Below are positions 23,085-33,711 of a DNA stretch of 64,000 nucleotides, piece by piece. Under the pieces are notes generated by a model. That model was not told the origin of the DNA. It searched no databases and was given only the letters and a program-made list of their open reading frames with translations. The translations under genes and the position numbers were made by a program. How positions within the stretch are numbered: the first letter of the stretch is position 1; each line of letters opens with the position of its first letter. Where the stretch lies: assembly GCA_963921425.1 (NCBI GenBank), contig OY992833.1, positions 5,801,228 to 5,865,227 on the forward strand, written 5' to 3'. The DNA is from Dryas octopetala. Taxonomy: Eukaryota; Streptophyta; Magnoliopsida; Rosales; Rosaceae.

Positions 23085-23270
23085 AAACGGTGGATACACA
23101 CATACCTTGCCTTTAGAAACATTAGGCAAAAAGAAAATAAGAGTTGCAACTGGTGCGGCAATCGAAGTGAGGAACAGAGACCCCACAAACAGACTCGGCA
23201 GCTTCGATAGGCCTAAAGAGATTGCACCCTCATCGCGCAACGGAAGCACCACGAAGTAAGCGAGTGAATC
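23085..23270 (-). pseudogene. Orphan exon of a membrane protein
   Basis: On the minus strand an open stretch reads YFVVLPLRDEGAISLGLSKL, then PSLFVGSLFLTSIAAPVATL, ending LPNVSKGK exactly at a GTATGT donor-like site (about 23104-23109). It has strong hydrophobic segments typical of a multi-pass transporter. I cannot name the family with confidence. No initiating Met or upstream exon is visible, and the plus-strand word TGTATATATAGTAAACGG at 23073, just beyond the donor, matches the start of the Helitron-like element at 28469. Capture of a gene fragment by a transposon is the likeliest explanation. Confidence 0.45.
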
Positions 23271-23388
23271 TGGAGAGTGTGGAGATCGAGTGCGGCAGAG
23301 AGATGAGAGAGTGAGTTAGAGAGAGATCGAGTGAGTCTGAGATGAGATGAGGGAGTGTCAGAGTGAGAGAGAGATCGCACAGCCCTCT

Positions 23389-23392
<4 letters not shown>

Positions 23393-23440
<48 letters not shown>
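23393..23440. repeat. (TC)n microsatellite, ~48 bp
   Basis: About 24 TC units, bordered by GA- and CT-rich low-complexity sequence. Confidence 0.95.
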
Positions 23441-23444
<4 letters not shown>

Positions 23445-23838
23445 TGTAAACCAACCCAAAACCCATTTCCTTCTCGCGCAACCCTCGCTCCATCTCTTTC
23501 TCTCTCTATCTGTAATTTAACCCAAACCGGACCAAACCTTATCCAGGTGAATGACCAAAAAGGCACACCCAACCCCACTATTTCACAATGACAAGCAGAT
23601 CAAAAAAAAAAAAAAAGATGTGAGGGGAAAAAGAAGAAGAGCATGACGATGGCAAGGGACATAAAAAAACCAAAAAGGCAGGGTCAAAAAGGAAAGAGAG
23701 AACGAAATGACAAAAACAGCCCAACCAACCCACCAAATGACAGAGACCAGCCACCAAAAATAATCAAACCAGGGTAAAAAGATCTTTTTATGATGGAGAC
23801 GCTGTTTTTAAGCTACAGTAACGCCTTTCACCTTTAGT

Positions 23839-25006
23839 CAAGGGTTTAAATTTTGATTTTTAAGGATTTCGAAATTTTAACACTAATTCGACCAAATTTC
23901 GAAAAATTTTGCCGAAATTTCGAAATTTAGCGACATTTCGACGAAATTTCGCTAAATACCCAGCTGAAGCCAGTGAGGGATTGAGGAAGGAAGAGGAGAC
24001 CAGAGGCGAGCTGGCCTCGTCGCCGACCGTCGCCGAAGGCAGTAGATCGAAGAGAGAGAAGAGATCGGCGTGGGTCTGGTGGCTGGGCAGTGGGAAAGAA
24101 GGAGAAAAGAGGAAGAGAAGGAGGGAGGAGAAAAGAGGAAGAGAAGGAGGGAGGAGAAAGAGGGAGAAGAGAGAAGGCGTGGGTCTGGTGGCTGCTGGCT
24201 GGGCATGCAGTGGGAAAGAAGAAAGATAATGGGTTTGGTGGCTGGGTAGTGGCAAAGAAGAAAGAGAAGGAAAAGTCACGGGAAGAAAGAAGAAAAGAAG
24301 GAAAGGAAGGAAAGAAAATAAAAAGAAAAGAAAAGAAAGAAAAGAAAAAGAAAAGAAAAGAAAGAAAAAGGAAAAGAAAAGAAAAAGAAAAGAAAAGAAA
24401 GAAAAGAAAAAAAGAAAAGAGAAAGAAAAAAAAAAGTTTAGAATTGGTTGTGGAGTTGAGGTTTGGGGTCTTTGTGTAATTAGAAAGAAAAAAAAAATTT
24501 GGGATTTCATTTAATTGTTTTTAAATTTTAAATCTTATTACATTTTTATATAAAAATAATTAAAAATATCTTAAAGAGCCTAAACTTTAATATCTTATAT
24601 CATATCCTAAAAAATATAGAATACACATTATAAAATATATAAAATTTAGTGTATATATTATAGAGTATATAAGATTTAGTATATAGAGTATATATGATTT
24701 AGTGTATAAATTATAGAGTATAAAGAATATAATAATTTTATTTATTAATTATATTAATTTTATTTAATAGTATTTGCCTACAGCGCGCATTATATTCATT
24801 ACATATCACATGAAACCTAGCATATAATTTAGTTTTTTCAATGTTTTTTTATCAATGTAGTAGATAATATGTTAAATAAACATATGGTAAAGTTTCATTT
24901 AAAATTTCCGTCGTTTCCGTCGAATTTTTGTCGAAATTTAAAAATCTTCGAAATTTCCGTCGAAATTTCCATCGAAATTTCCTCGAAACCTGAAATTTTA
25001 TTCCTT
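23839..25006. mobile_element. GAAATTTCG-family MULE, 1168 bp, perfect 9-bp TSD
   Basis: It starts CAAGGGTTTAAATTTTGAT and ends CTGAAATTTTATTCCTT, flanked by a perfect 9-bp repeat ACCTTTAGT (23830-23838 and 25007-25015). Both ends carry many GAAATTTCG/CGAAATTTC words. The GC-richer interior (about 23960-24240) looks like acquired sequence, followed by a 340-bp purine tract. It shares ends and mid-element AT-rich blocks with the copies at 28571-29813 and 38210-39557. Confidence 0.9.
24097..24436. repeat. Purine-rich GGA/GAAAA tract, ~340 bp
   Basis: The plus strand is almost wholly A and G, grading from GGAGGGAGGA to GAAAAGAAAAAG units. Apparent long reading frames here are low-complexity artefacts. 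Such mirror-repeat purine runs can form triplex DNA. Confidence 0.9.
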
Positions 25007-25018
25007 ACCTTTAGTATA

Positions 25019-25557
25019 TATAGAATTTATATATGTTTAAGCCATTCTAGCATGGGTATATAAATATATACTTGTAGAAGTAGAAACTACTTAATGTCTA
25101 ATTGGACAAAAAACAAAGTGGAAACTAAAGACCCGTTTGGTATCCTACTCAAAATTTTTTTTTCAAAAAGTAAGATTTTTTTTTTTAAATCTGAGTTTTC
25201 AAAATCAATTTTTAAAATTTGAAAACTTGTTTGGTATGAAATTTGAAAACAATTTTTAAATTTAAAAAATGATGATAACTAATAAAGGAGAAAGTGTAAA
25301 AAAAATTGAGAAAAATGATGTTTTATCATGAAACAAAATGAAAGCTGAGATATGAAATTGCAACTTTTTGAACTTCAGGTACTAACTTGAAATCCGAAAT
25401 AAAGTTGAAGTATTAAATTATAATTTACCCTAGAATTTATATATGTTTAAGCCATTCTCCATGGGTATATAAATATTATTTGTATATAAATATATACTTG
25501 TAGAAGTAGAAACTACTTAATGTCTAATTGGACAAAAAAAAACAAAGTGGAAACTAA
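25019..25557. repeat. Promoter segment of pseudogene B repeated around a MITE remnant
   Basis: A roughly 115-bp segment beginning TAGAATTTATATATG and containing GTTTAAGCCATTCT and CTTGTAGAAGTAGAAACTAC occurs twice (about 25019-25135 and 25433-25557) and matches the LecRK A and C upstream regions (about 9440-9540; 33915-34000). The intervening 300 bp begins ACCCGTTTGGTATCCTACTC, the start of a Tourist-like MITE related to 25558-25905. Confidence 0.7.
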
Positions 25558-25905
25558 GGGCCTGTTTGGTATTCTATTTAAAAACTATTTTTTTTTTTGT
25601 TTTCAAAAACAAAATAACAAGTTTTAGTCAAGAAAACGTGTTTGGTAGACCATTTTTAAAAACCATTTTTAGAAAAAAATTCAAAAACATGTCTCTTTTT
25701 AAAAATGATAAAACATCGTTTTTCTTAATTTTTTTTTTTACACTTTCTTTTTTCTTAGATGTCATCATTTTTAAAATTTAAAAATTGTTTTCAAATTTCA
25801 TAACAAACACATTTTCAAATTTATAAAATTGATTTTGAAAACTCACATTTTAAAAAAATCTTAATTTTTGAAAAAAAAAATTTGAGTAGGATACCAAACG
25901 GGCCC
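25558..25905. mobile_element. PIF/Harbinger (Tourist-like) MITE, TAA TSD
   Basis: Ends GGGCCTGTTTGGTATTC and (reversed) GGGCCCGTTTGGTATCC are flanked by TAA on both sides (25555-25557 and 25906-25908). A 3-bp TAA duplication with GGGCC-GTTTGG ends is the classic Tourist pattern. Confidence 0.85.
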
Positions 25906-26067
25906 TAAGTCTTCTGTCTCCCCATGGAAGTCATAGTCAACCTACGGGACTAAGTCCTCCACTGAAAATTAATGTAATGAATTTGAATTGGTAAATGATC
26001 AAATGCTGCATGCAGTCTACATGAATTGTGCTCGATTGGAGTCTCTACTTAGACAATCGAGATTATA

Positions 26068-26613
26068 ATGTCATTTCTGCAAGCTTACTTCATCTACTTA
26101 GAAATGCAAGTCACTCTTTTTCTCTTGTTTCTGATAACACCTTGTGTAACTCCATTGAATTTCGATTTCCCCAGCTTTCCCAGTACCGTGCTCAACAGTC
26201 TAATAATCCCCGAAGGAGATGTTTCCATCAGCAGCGAATTCCTCCGACTCACCAAAAGCGTTGCAGACGATGCAAAGAATGGAAGCGTTGGCCGAGCCAG
26301 CTACTACACACCCTTCCTCCTCCACCAAAACTCCACAGGTAAACTCGCAGATTTCATCACTACATTCACATTTGTAATTAATTCCAAAACAGAAGCTTCC
26401 TACGGTGACGGGCTCGCCTTCTTCTTGGCGCCGAGCGGGTCCTCACTCAACAGCAAACTAGGAGAAGGTGCTAGCCTCGGCCTCCTCTTTGACAAATATG
26501 GAAACATGTCGAGGATAACAGTTGTAATGACTCTTGCATGGATAACAATTGTCTTAGGTACGCTTAGGGAACATGCAAGTTCACTGACTAAAGGAGACCT
26601 AAAAAGCTCTTAG
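26068..26613 (+). pseudogene. Truncated LecRK (pseudogene B) fused to LTR sequence
   Basis: The first roughly 150 codons match genes A and C: signal peptide (MQVTLFLLFL region), then the first half of the legume-lectin domain through SYGDGLAFFLAP. At about 26515 the sequence jumps into the solo-LTR sequence found upstream of gene A (equivalent to about 7700), which supplies 32 unrelated codons (starting ITVVMTLAWITIVLGTLREH) before a stop. The metal-binding loop (VAVEFD...HVGIDINS), transmembrane helix and kinase are all gone. The 181-codon frame is open, so a secreted half-lectin chimera could be made if transcribed, but it should not bind sugar. Most likely a deletion pseudogene. Confidence 0.9.
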
Positions 26614-27051
26614 TTATGCAAAGTAAGGAGAATAATTGCTAAATGTAACTATCCAACAATCTTTTGGTAGACAAACTTTGCTAACATGTTTGCATATTGA
26701 TTGTTGGTATCTATAGTAAGGTAAATGGTATACTAGTGGTGGATTCTGACCCCTAGTGCTTCTTTATTATTACTTTTATCTAGATTAATTCAGTTTGTTA
26801 TTTTGAAGTCATTTTTACTTTATTGTTAGTTTAGTCTAGTCTTAAAACCAATCCAAAACCCCCTTATTCGTGTGTGTGAGTTAGTGTAGATTTAATTAAA
26901 TTTAATTAAGTTAGTAATCATTACACTAGTACAATTCTCTATGTGATCGACCTCATATTTGCAAGATTTTCGTGCACTTACGAGTTAACCTAGAGCGTGG
27001 AAAAAGGTTAAATAATTTTGCTCTAAGAAAACATACAACATATTCACGAGA
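26516..27051 (+). mobile_element. 3' third of the solo LTR, copy 2
   Basis: It is colinear with about 7700-8225 and ends CATACAACA before TATTC, as in the copy upstream of gene A. Its 5' two thirds are missing because the deletion that created pseudogene B ends inside it. Confidence 0.8.
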
Positions 27052-28468
27052 CGATGTCTTAGTAATAATTCACTCAAACAATGACAATACCATACACTAA
27101 CCGAATCCACACTCCATCCCATGGACATCATTATTGCTTTACATGTGGGATTCGAGTATCTGTGAATTCATCAATGTATCTAATGGGCAAGTCATGCTTT
27201 TTCCCCTTATAAATACTAAGGTTTAATTGGTAACCCAGTACACCGGCCCACATCCAATTGTTAGAAATGACTTCCTTCTCCATTGGTCAAGAATTCGATG
27301 AGAGCTTGTGTAAGTGTCCCCCCCCCCCCCCCCCCCGGAGCTATAGGAACCACCTTGCGAGTATTGTAAGGCTGTCTTTGCAGATGACCCAATAATGCAA
27401 TACTATAAGTGCCAGCCGAAGCAAATGCACCACTGTGCGATTATTGTTTAAGGTGGGACGCAATTAAACAAACTAGAGTCCAAAGACCCATTTCAATGCA
27501 CCTGTGGAAAGGGGCATTCAATTGTGTGAAGATTGTGAAACTCAAAATAAGATCTCATACTGGTATAATTTATAAGAATGTTTACGACTACGTCCGTGAT
27601 TCGCCCCAAACCCATGACAACCACTGAAGAATGTCATGGATGGATTCCAACAAAATAAGATGTATCATTGTTTATTTGTTGTTGGGTGTTCATGTTGTTT
27701 AATTTATGTCTTCATTATAGTATCTGGTTGAGTGGACAGTGTGGTTTTCTTTATGTGTTTTTCATCGTTCATATCGTGAAATATAATAAATTGTGTTGTG
27801 TATACTATTTTTATGCATTTTAAACATTAAAAAATAACAAAAAAGTTGAAAGACAATTTGGTGGAGAGAAAATAGAGAAATTATAATTTGGATAATAAAT
27901 TAAAAAATTCAATATTGATCTTATATATATATTAAAGATCTCGTTAAAATAAAAGGTCCATTGACTTTAGGTATCACATTATAATGTTTTTTCATTTCAA
28001 CTACCAACTTAAAAAAATATGGTTATATCGAACTGTGACTATCTAACAGACATAACTTTTTTATTGATTTATTGTTTTTTCAATATTTGCAAAACTTAAA
28101 CTTTAATATTTAGTCTTTGGGTTATAGGACTTCATCCCCCAAACCTAAATCAAAAGTATGAAACCCTTAAAAATTTTGATTTTTTATAAATTTTAAATAG
28201 TTACAACTATAACTGTTTGACAATCACAACTGTATAACAAACTGATTTGTGACCTAATTCAAAATGTTTTACTCTAGGTTAGTACCTAAACTAAAAAAAA
28301 TTAGTGTCTTGCTGTTTTATTAAAAAACTATTGATATTTAGTATTTAATCCTAATTTTCTATAAAATAAAATCAATAGTACCATTTTCATAAATATTGAA
28401 GTTATATATTTTAAATTAATTAACCATCATTTAATCACCATTGGTGTTCAAAAAGTGAGACCTAAAAA
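27052..28468. other. Upstream flank of LecRK C, first part
   Basis: It is colinear with 8226-9230, including the broken Cys-rich fragment (27265-27630) and a C19 tract (27318-27336). It carries an extra AT-rich stretch at about 27930-28370 not present upstream of gene A. No gene. Confidence 0.7.
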
Positions 28469-28570
28469 TTGTATATATACTAAACGGTGAGAGAAGGCAT
28501 TACTGTTCCTAGACTGTTCACTGAAAAGTCCGTTTTGCCCCTATTGTTTCTTTTTTTAGTTGGTTGCTTC

Positions 28571-29813
28571 CAAGGAATAAAATTTCGAGTTTCGAGGAAA
28601 TTTCGATGGAAATTTCGATGGAAATTTCGGCGGAAATTTCGAAGATTTTTAAATTTCGACAGAAATTAGATGGAAATGACGGAAATTACTATCAAAATAT
28701 GGAAATTTTGAATGAAACTTTACTATATGTTTATTTAACATATTATCTACTTAATTGATAAAAAACATTGAAGAAATCAAATTATATAGTAGGTTTCATG
28801 TAATATAAGGTGAATATAATGCGCGCTGGAGCAAATACTGTTGAATAAAATTAGTATAATGAATAAACAAAATTAGTATATTCTTAATTTATACTGTATA
28901 ATTTAATTATACACTAAAATCTAAACCCTAATACTCTATATATTCTATATACCCTAATACTCTATAATCTATACATTAAACTCTATATACTCTATATTTT
29001 TTAGAATCTTAGGTTTTAAGCCCTTTAGGATATTTTAATTATTTTTTTATATAGAAATGTATTAAAGTTTAAGGTTTAAAATAACTAAAAGAAATCTCAA
29101 ACCTTTTTTTCTTCTTTCCAATTGCCCAAAGGCCCTAAACCCCCACCCCCCCCCCCCCCTTTTTATTTTATTTTATTTTATTTCCTTACCTTTTTTTCCC
29201 CGTGCCTCTCTCTTAAGTCTTTTTATTTTATTTTTTTTCTTTCTTTCCTTTTTTCCCGTGTCTCTTACTTAGCCAAGCTTTGTCTTCACTAAGTGTAACA
29301 ACCCAAATTTTGGCTTATGGTAATTTTGTTACTCAAATTTTTCAAATTTGTTTTAAGGTTTGTTTAAAGAAATTAGAAATTTCTTTAAATTTATTTTAAC
29401 TAACTTAGAACTTTGGTTGTGGTTTTAGAGCTTAGTTGTGTGGAAATGAATTTTAGAAAATGAAAATTCAAGAATTTGACGATTATTATTTTTTTCAGAA
29501 TTAAATTATAAGAGTAGGATTTTTCATAATTTTTTTGAAAGCAATTTGACTATTTTGAGGTTATAGGAAATTAGTACTCATCAATACGAGTTCATAGAAT
29601 TTTTCGGTGAATTATTTGGAGTCTCGAGCTATTTTTGGTGAATTTTTGAAGTTGGAGAAAATGGAAAATATGAAAATTTCGAAAAATTTCGGTAAATTTC
29701 GAAAAATTTCGAAAAATTTCGAAAAATTATTAAACATGTGTTTCAATTTCGACACCCTAAAAAAATGAAATTTTCGGCGAAATTTCATCGAAAATTTCGA
29801 AATTTAATTCCTT
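28571..29813. mobile_element. GAAATTTCG-family MULE nested in the Helitron
   Basis: It starts CAAGGAATAAAATTTCGAG and ends GAAATTTAATTCCTT, flanked by a perfect 9-bp duplication GGTTGCTTC (28562-28570 and 29814-29822). Both termini are packed with GAAATTTCG words. The interior has no intact frame and contains a C14 tract near 29146-29159. Confidence 0.9.
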
Positions 29814-29822
29814 GGTTGCTTC

Positions 29823-30410
29823 TGTAGTTTCTCTGGTTAGTGGGGCCGTTTTGGTCATTTCGCGTCATTTTTTCTTCTTATCCTCTTTTTCTGTTTTTTT
29901 ACGCCCGTGCCGTCGCTTTCTTTTTCTTCTGTTTCCCCTCTCAGTCTTTTTTTTTTTTTTTTTTATCTGCATGCCATTTTGTGAATACCTGGGTTGGGTA
30001 TGCCCTCTTTGGTCATTCACGCCTCTGGGCATTTGCAAGAAAGGGTTCGCGTCTCCCTCTCGGTCTCTCTCCATCGCCGTCACTGTCTCCGGCGGCGGAT
30101 GGGGGTGGTCTTTGGCCCATCTTCTTCGTCTCTTCATCCTCTTCCTCCTCATACCCTTCGTTTTCCCCAGAACTCAGCCAACTCGAGAACCCAGTTCAGA
30201 CCAATTTGGGTTCATCGGCGTTGACTCGCCGAACCCGGTGGCGTCGTGAGGCCGGACCACCTGGGCTTCGTTCTCCTCGCTACGGGGAGTCTCTCTATGC
30301 CACTCACTTGGGTCGATGATGCTTCACGACAGCCTCCGAAGGCCAGCGGCTTTCCCGTTATATATTCTCCTCTTGGCGTATGTGCTTTGGGTATGCTTTT
30401 TTTTTTTTTT
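29823..30410 (+). pseudogene. Captured promoter/first-exon-like segment in Helitron
   Basis: The block is GC-rich relative to its surroundings, with a T/C-rich leader, several overlapping open frames of 75-159 codons, and an apparent coding end at TGCTTTGG followed by GTATGC (about 30385-30391), a plausible donor. One frame reads MPLTWVDDASRQPPKASGFP. I recognise no family. Such a leader-plus-exon-plus-T-rich-intron layout is what gene capture by a Helitron would give. Confidence 0.4.
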
Positions 30411-32361
30411 GGTCAAATGCTTTGGGGGTATCTTTTTCTTAATAACATGAGCACAAAAAGTCCAGGGTTTCTGTATGCAACCAAGGATTTGATTAGCTCA
30501 CCCATCACCCAATTTTTCTGATACTTGCTTGGTTTTTGTTCTTTTTTGTTTTTTTTTTTCCTATAAGAAGCACTTTGTTATATTGTATTCTGCGTTTTTT
30601 TTTTTTGTTTATGGGAAAGTTATACTTTTTATATCTTTGGTATGCATAGTTGTCTCTATTTTGCTATAAGGTGGTGCAGCCTGTGAGTTCGTTTTTTGAG
30701 GTCACTTTTTTATTTCTTTTCCCTCCATCTAATGCATATGAGTTTTGAGTGTGGTCATTTTTTTTCCTTTATGTTGGTAAAGATGAAAGTCTTTGTAACA
30801 GATTTTATGATGGCAGGTGTAAAACAATCAAAATAGTGAGGTTTAATTAGTGAGTCTTGCAGATTTTATAACAAAATTTAAGTGTGGTAATTTTTTTCCT
30901 TTCCGTTGGTAAACATGCAAGACTGGAAAAACATACTGATTCAATGTGTGAAAGGAAATAACTAGATAAAGCAAAAGACCCAGCCACACAAAAGTGTTAA
31001 AAAGATAAAGAATGGACATAACATATAGGGCCAGAAACCCAAAACAATAGGCCAGTGAAATTGGATGGCAGCTGCATTATTATTGTCTTTGTGCACTAAA
31101 TACTCCATTGCATCAGTTCATTTCAAAATGAAACAGACCCATTGTCATATAAAAGTTATAACACACAGGGGCCTATATTTATTCTTTATAGGCAGAAATA
31201 ACACATCCATGTTTATAATACAAAATTAAATGTTGACTCTGAATATCAAGAGAGAATCAAGAGATAATTATATGTGACATTTAATTAATTAATACGCTAA
31301 CATTCATGTTTAATGACTGTGTGTGTCAATGTTGAACTGCTTTGGGAACATTTTATTTTATCTGGGTGTTCATTTATCCTGCTTTCTGTTGTTTAACATT
31401 TTTTATCTGATTTTTCATTTTGGTTAAGGTTTAGAACATGGCCATGGTTTTTGGTGATTGTAAGTTCTTTTGGTCATTGTGAGTTTCAGTGTCAATGTTG
31501 AACTGCTTTGGGAAAATTTTATTTTATCTGGGTGTTCATTTATCCTGCTTTATGTTGTTTAACATTTTTTATCTGATTTTTTATTTTGGTTAAGGTTTAG
31601 AACACGACCATGGTTTTTGGTGATTGTAAGTTCTTTTGGTCATTGTGAGTTTCAAGTTTTGAGTTGATTTATTCTCAGCTAGAGATTTATCAAATTTTGC
31701 TTGCTGTTGTGCCAAATTTTTATCCAACTTGCCTTTTGGGGAAAAAAGACAAGGGAGGCTTAATTTTGTTAACTACTCTTTATTTATTTTTCTCCCTAAA
31801 TAGGTTTATGCGGTTGATAAACGTCTAAGCCACTTTTATAATTATTTTCAGTCTTTTAAAATAGGCAGTTTGGTTTGGTTAGATGCAAGTTAGGAATTGT
31901 AATTAGATTGGTTGAGATTAGTGGTATATATAGTTTTAATTTTCGTTTATTTGACAGCTGTTTTGAAGTGCTTAATTAATTTTAATTTTATTGTTGCATT
32001 CAGATCTCTCAGAAGATATCAACAAAAGTGAAAGGATAATATATATTATTGCAACAATGGATGTATACTTAGCTGCCTAGCTAGCTGATCTGTTTTATAT
32101 AGTTGCATTGGTTGAGAAAAACTGTTCATAATGAACAAGTATGCATTAAGGACATAATCAAATGCGTAGTTTGACTACTAACCTCTGTTTTCTATTCGTC
32201 TCTTGAACTCAAATTGAACTTTAGTTTATGTCTAATAATGATCGAGCGATGTCAATAATTAGTTTATGTTTTGTATGAGGTCGTTGATTAAATGTCAGAA
32301 AAATTGTTGTTTGGTGTGTTTACCAAAAAAAAGTTTGTTTGGAAGAAAATATTACCGCAGT

Positions 32362-32397
<36 letters not shown>

Positions 32398-33295
32398 TTT
32401 TGGCTCTAAAAACATTTATGTTGAATCAATGAATTGGAATTCTTCTATGCAAGTTCAAAACATAACAACTCCTTATAGGAAAAAAAAAAAAAAAGGTATG
32501 ATATAAATGGGATGATGCCATTTTATGATGTGGTTGTTTTGTATGTGCCATTTTTTTTTTTTGGGTGAATATTTTGTATGTGCCATTCCATTTCATTTCA
32601 TGATTACATGGCTAAGATTGAAGGGATATTGTGCCAGTGCCTTGCTTTGGGTGTATGTGTGTACGTGTTATTTTCAATTTAATTTATTTTCTCTAAAAAA
32701 ATTATCTGAGAATGAAAACATTATTTTTAATCAGAAACAGAGAGGTTGTTTTAGTTAATTAGTATTGTAGTATCTTAATTTTATGCTTTGGGTTAGGAAT
32801 TGATTGGGGTCCTGAATTTGGATGATGGGTTGTGATTGACATATTATTCACTTAATTTGTAGCACTATTGAAACAATTTATCTTCCATATGTCTTGATAG
32901 GTGAAAAAAATTAGATAAAAAATTGTGATAACTAAGGCAAAACTGGAACCAGGGGATTATGTCTTTCATTCTGAAGTAACATACTATTATTTGCTTTTGA
33001 TGATCCTTAATTTGAGTGGTTATTATTTTGCTTGGTTTTGGTTTATGAGTTAGTGCATTTGGTGCAAAAAATATTGGCTTCTGGTGTTTTAGAGACCTGG
33101 GTTTTTGGCTAAGTTAGGCTCGAATCACTGTGAGTTGTGTCTGATTGCATAGTTGGAATAGTAGGGTCTATTGTCATCCTATGTTTATATTATTGCTTTA
33201 TGTTATTACTTTTCAGTTTAGCAAAATTTAGTTTGCATGAATGTGCATATGTCCAAGTTTTATCTTATAATAGCAACGTGTGTTGAAGAATTGCA
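30411..33295 (+). other. Intron-like T-rich body of the Helitron
   Basis: The plus strand is strongly T-rich with no long frame, resembling plant intron sequence. It includes a GA-repeat near 32362-32397 and the tandem duplication at 31324-31655. Confidence 0.45.
31324..31655. repeat. Tandem duplication, 2 x 166 bp
   Basis: Two adjacent copies, each starting TGTCAATGTTGAACTGCTTT and ending TTGTGAGTTTCA, differ at only a few positions, so the duplication is fairly recent compared with the surrounding repeats. Confidence 0.9.
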
Positions 33296-33432
33296 GAAGT
33301 TGAAAAAATGGTCCATAGAGACAAGCTTCAATTGGTTGAAGAGTTCAAACCCACCATGGCATTCCCTATTGTTCAATCACTAAAAGACAAGAAAAAGAAG
33401 GGGTGCCCTGAAAGAATAGGCTTAAGTGGATA
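33296..33432 (+). pseudogene. Second exon-like segment in Helitron
   Basis: After an AG acceptor-like site the frame reads KMVHRDKLQLVEEFKPTMAF, then a Lys-rich run (LKDKKKKG) and a stop within 45 codons. Family unknown. With 29823-30410 it may represent the ends of one captured gene. Confidence 0.35.
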
Positions 33433-33711
33433 GAATTCTTATAAATGTTTCACTTAATATGAACTCTTAAATGTTTTACTTCTTTGTTATAAGCTTTGGC
33501 AAGTTTTCAGTTTTAGTGATTAAATGTTATGATAATAATATGAAAAATGTAATTGTATGATTTGTATCCACTTTCATAATATTTTTAGAGCTCATAAAGT
33601 TTTTAGCTTTAGTGGATACAAAACACTTCATTTATCTACTTAAATTTTATAAGCCTTTAGCACATTTATAAGTTTTTCACACCCGCAGCACCGCGCGGCC
33701 ACAATCACTAG

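Larger units (their letters stand above)
28469..33711 (+). mobile_element. Helitron-like insertion, 5243 bp
   Basis: The insertion separates A28468 from T33712; upstream of gene A the same two bases are adjacent (9230/9231), so both boundaries are defined by an empty site. The 3' end is CTAG, preceded at about 10 bp by a GC-rich hairpin (CCGC...GCGG within 33683-33698); there is no target duplication and insertion is between A and T. These are the structural hallmarks of Helitrons. The 5' end is TTGTATATATACTAAACGG, with TT in place of the usual TC. No Rep/helicase gene is present, so it is non-autonomous; it contains exon-like segments, a nested MULE and a tandem duplication. Confidence 0.8.

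Noticed and set aside
23860..24510. 216-codon minus-strand frame rich in Phe/Ser/Leu
   Set aside because: It is the complement of the purine tract; composition is simple-sequence and no domain is visible.
29812..30319. Overlapping 145- and 159-codon frames as a host gene
   Set aside because: They start in a T/C-rich leader inside a Helitron-like element and match no family; kept only as a captured-fragment candidate.
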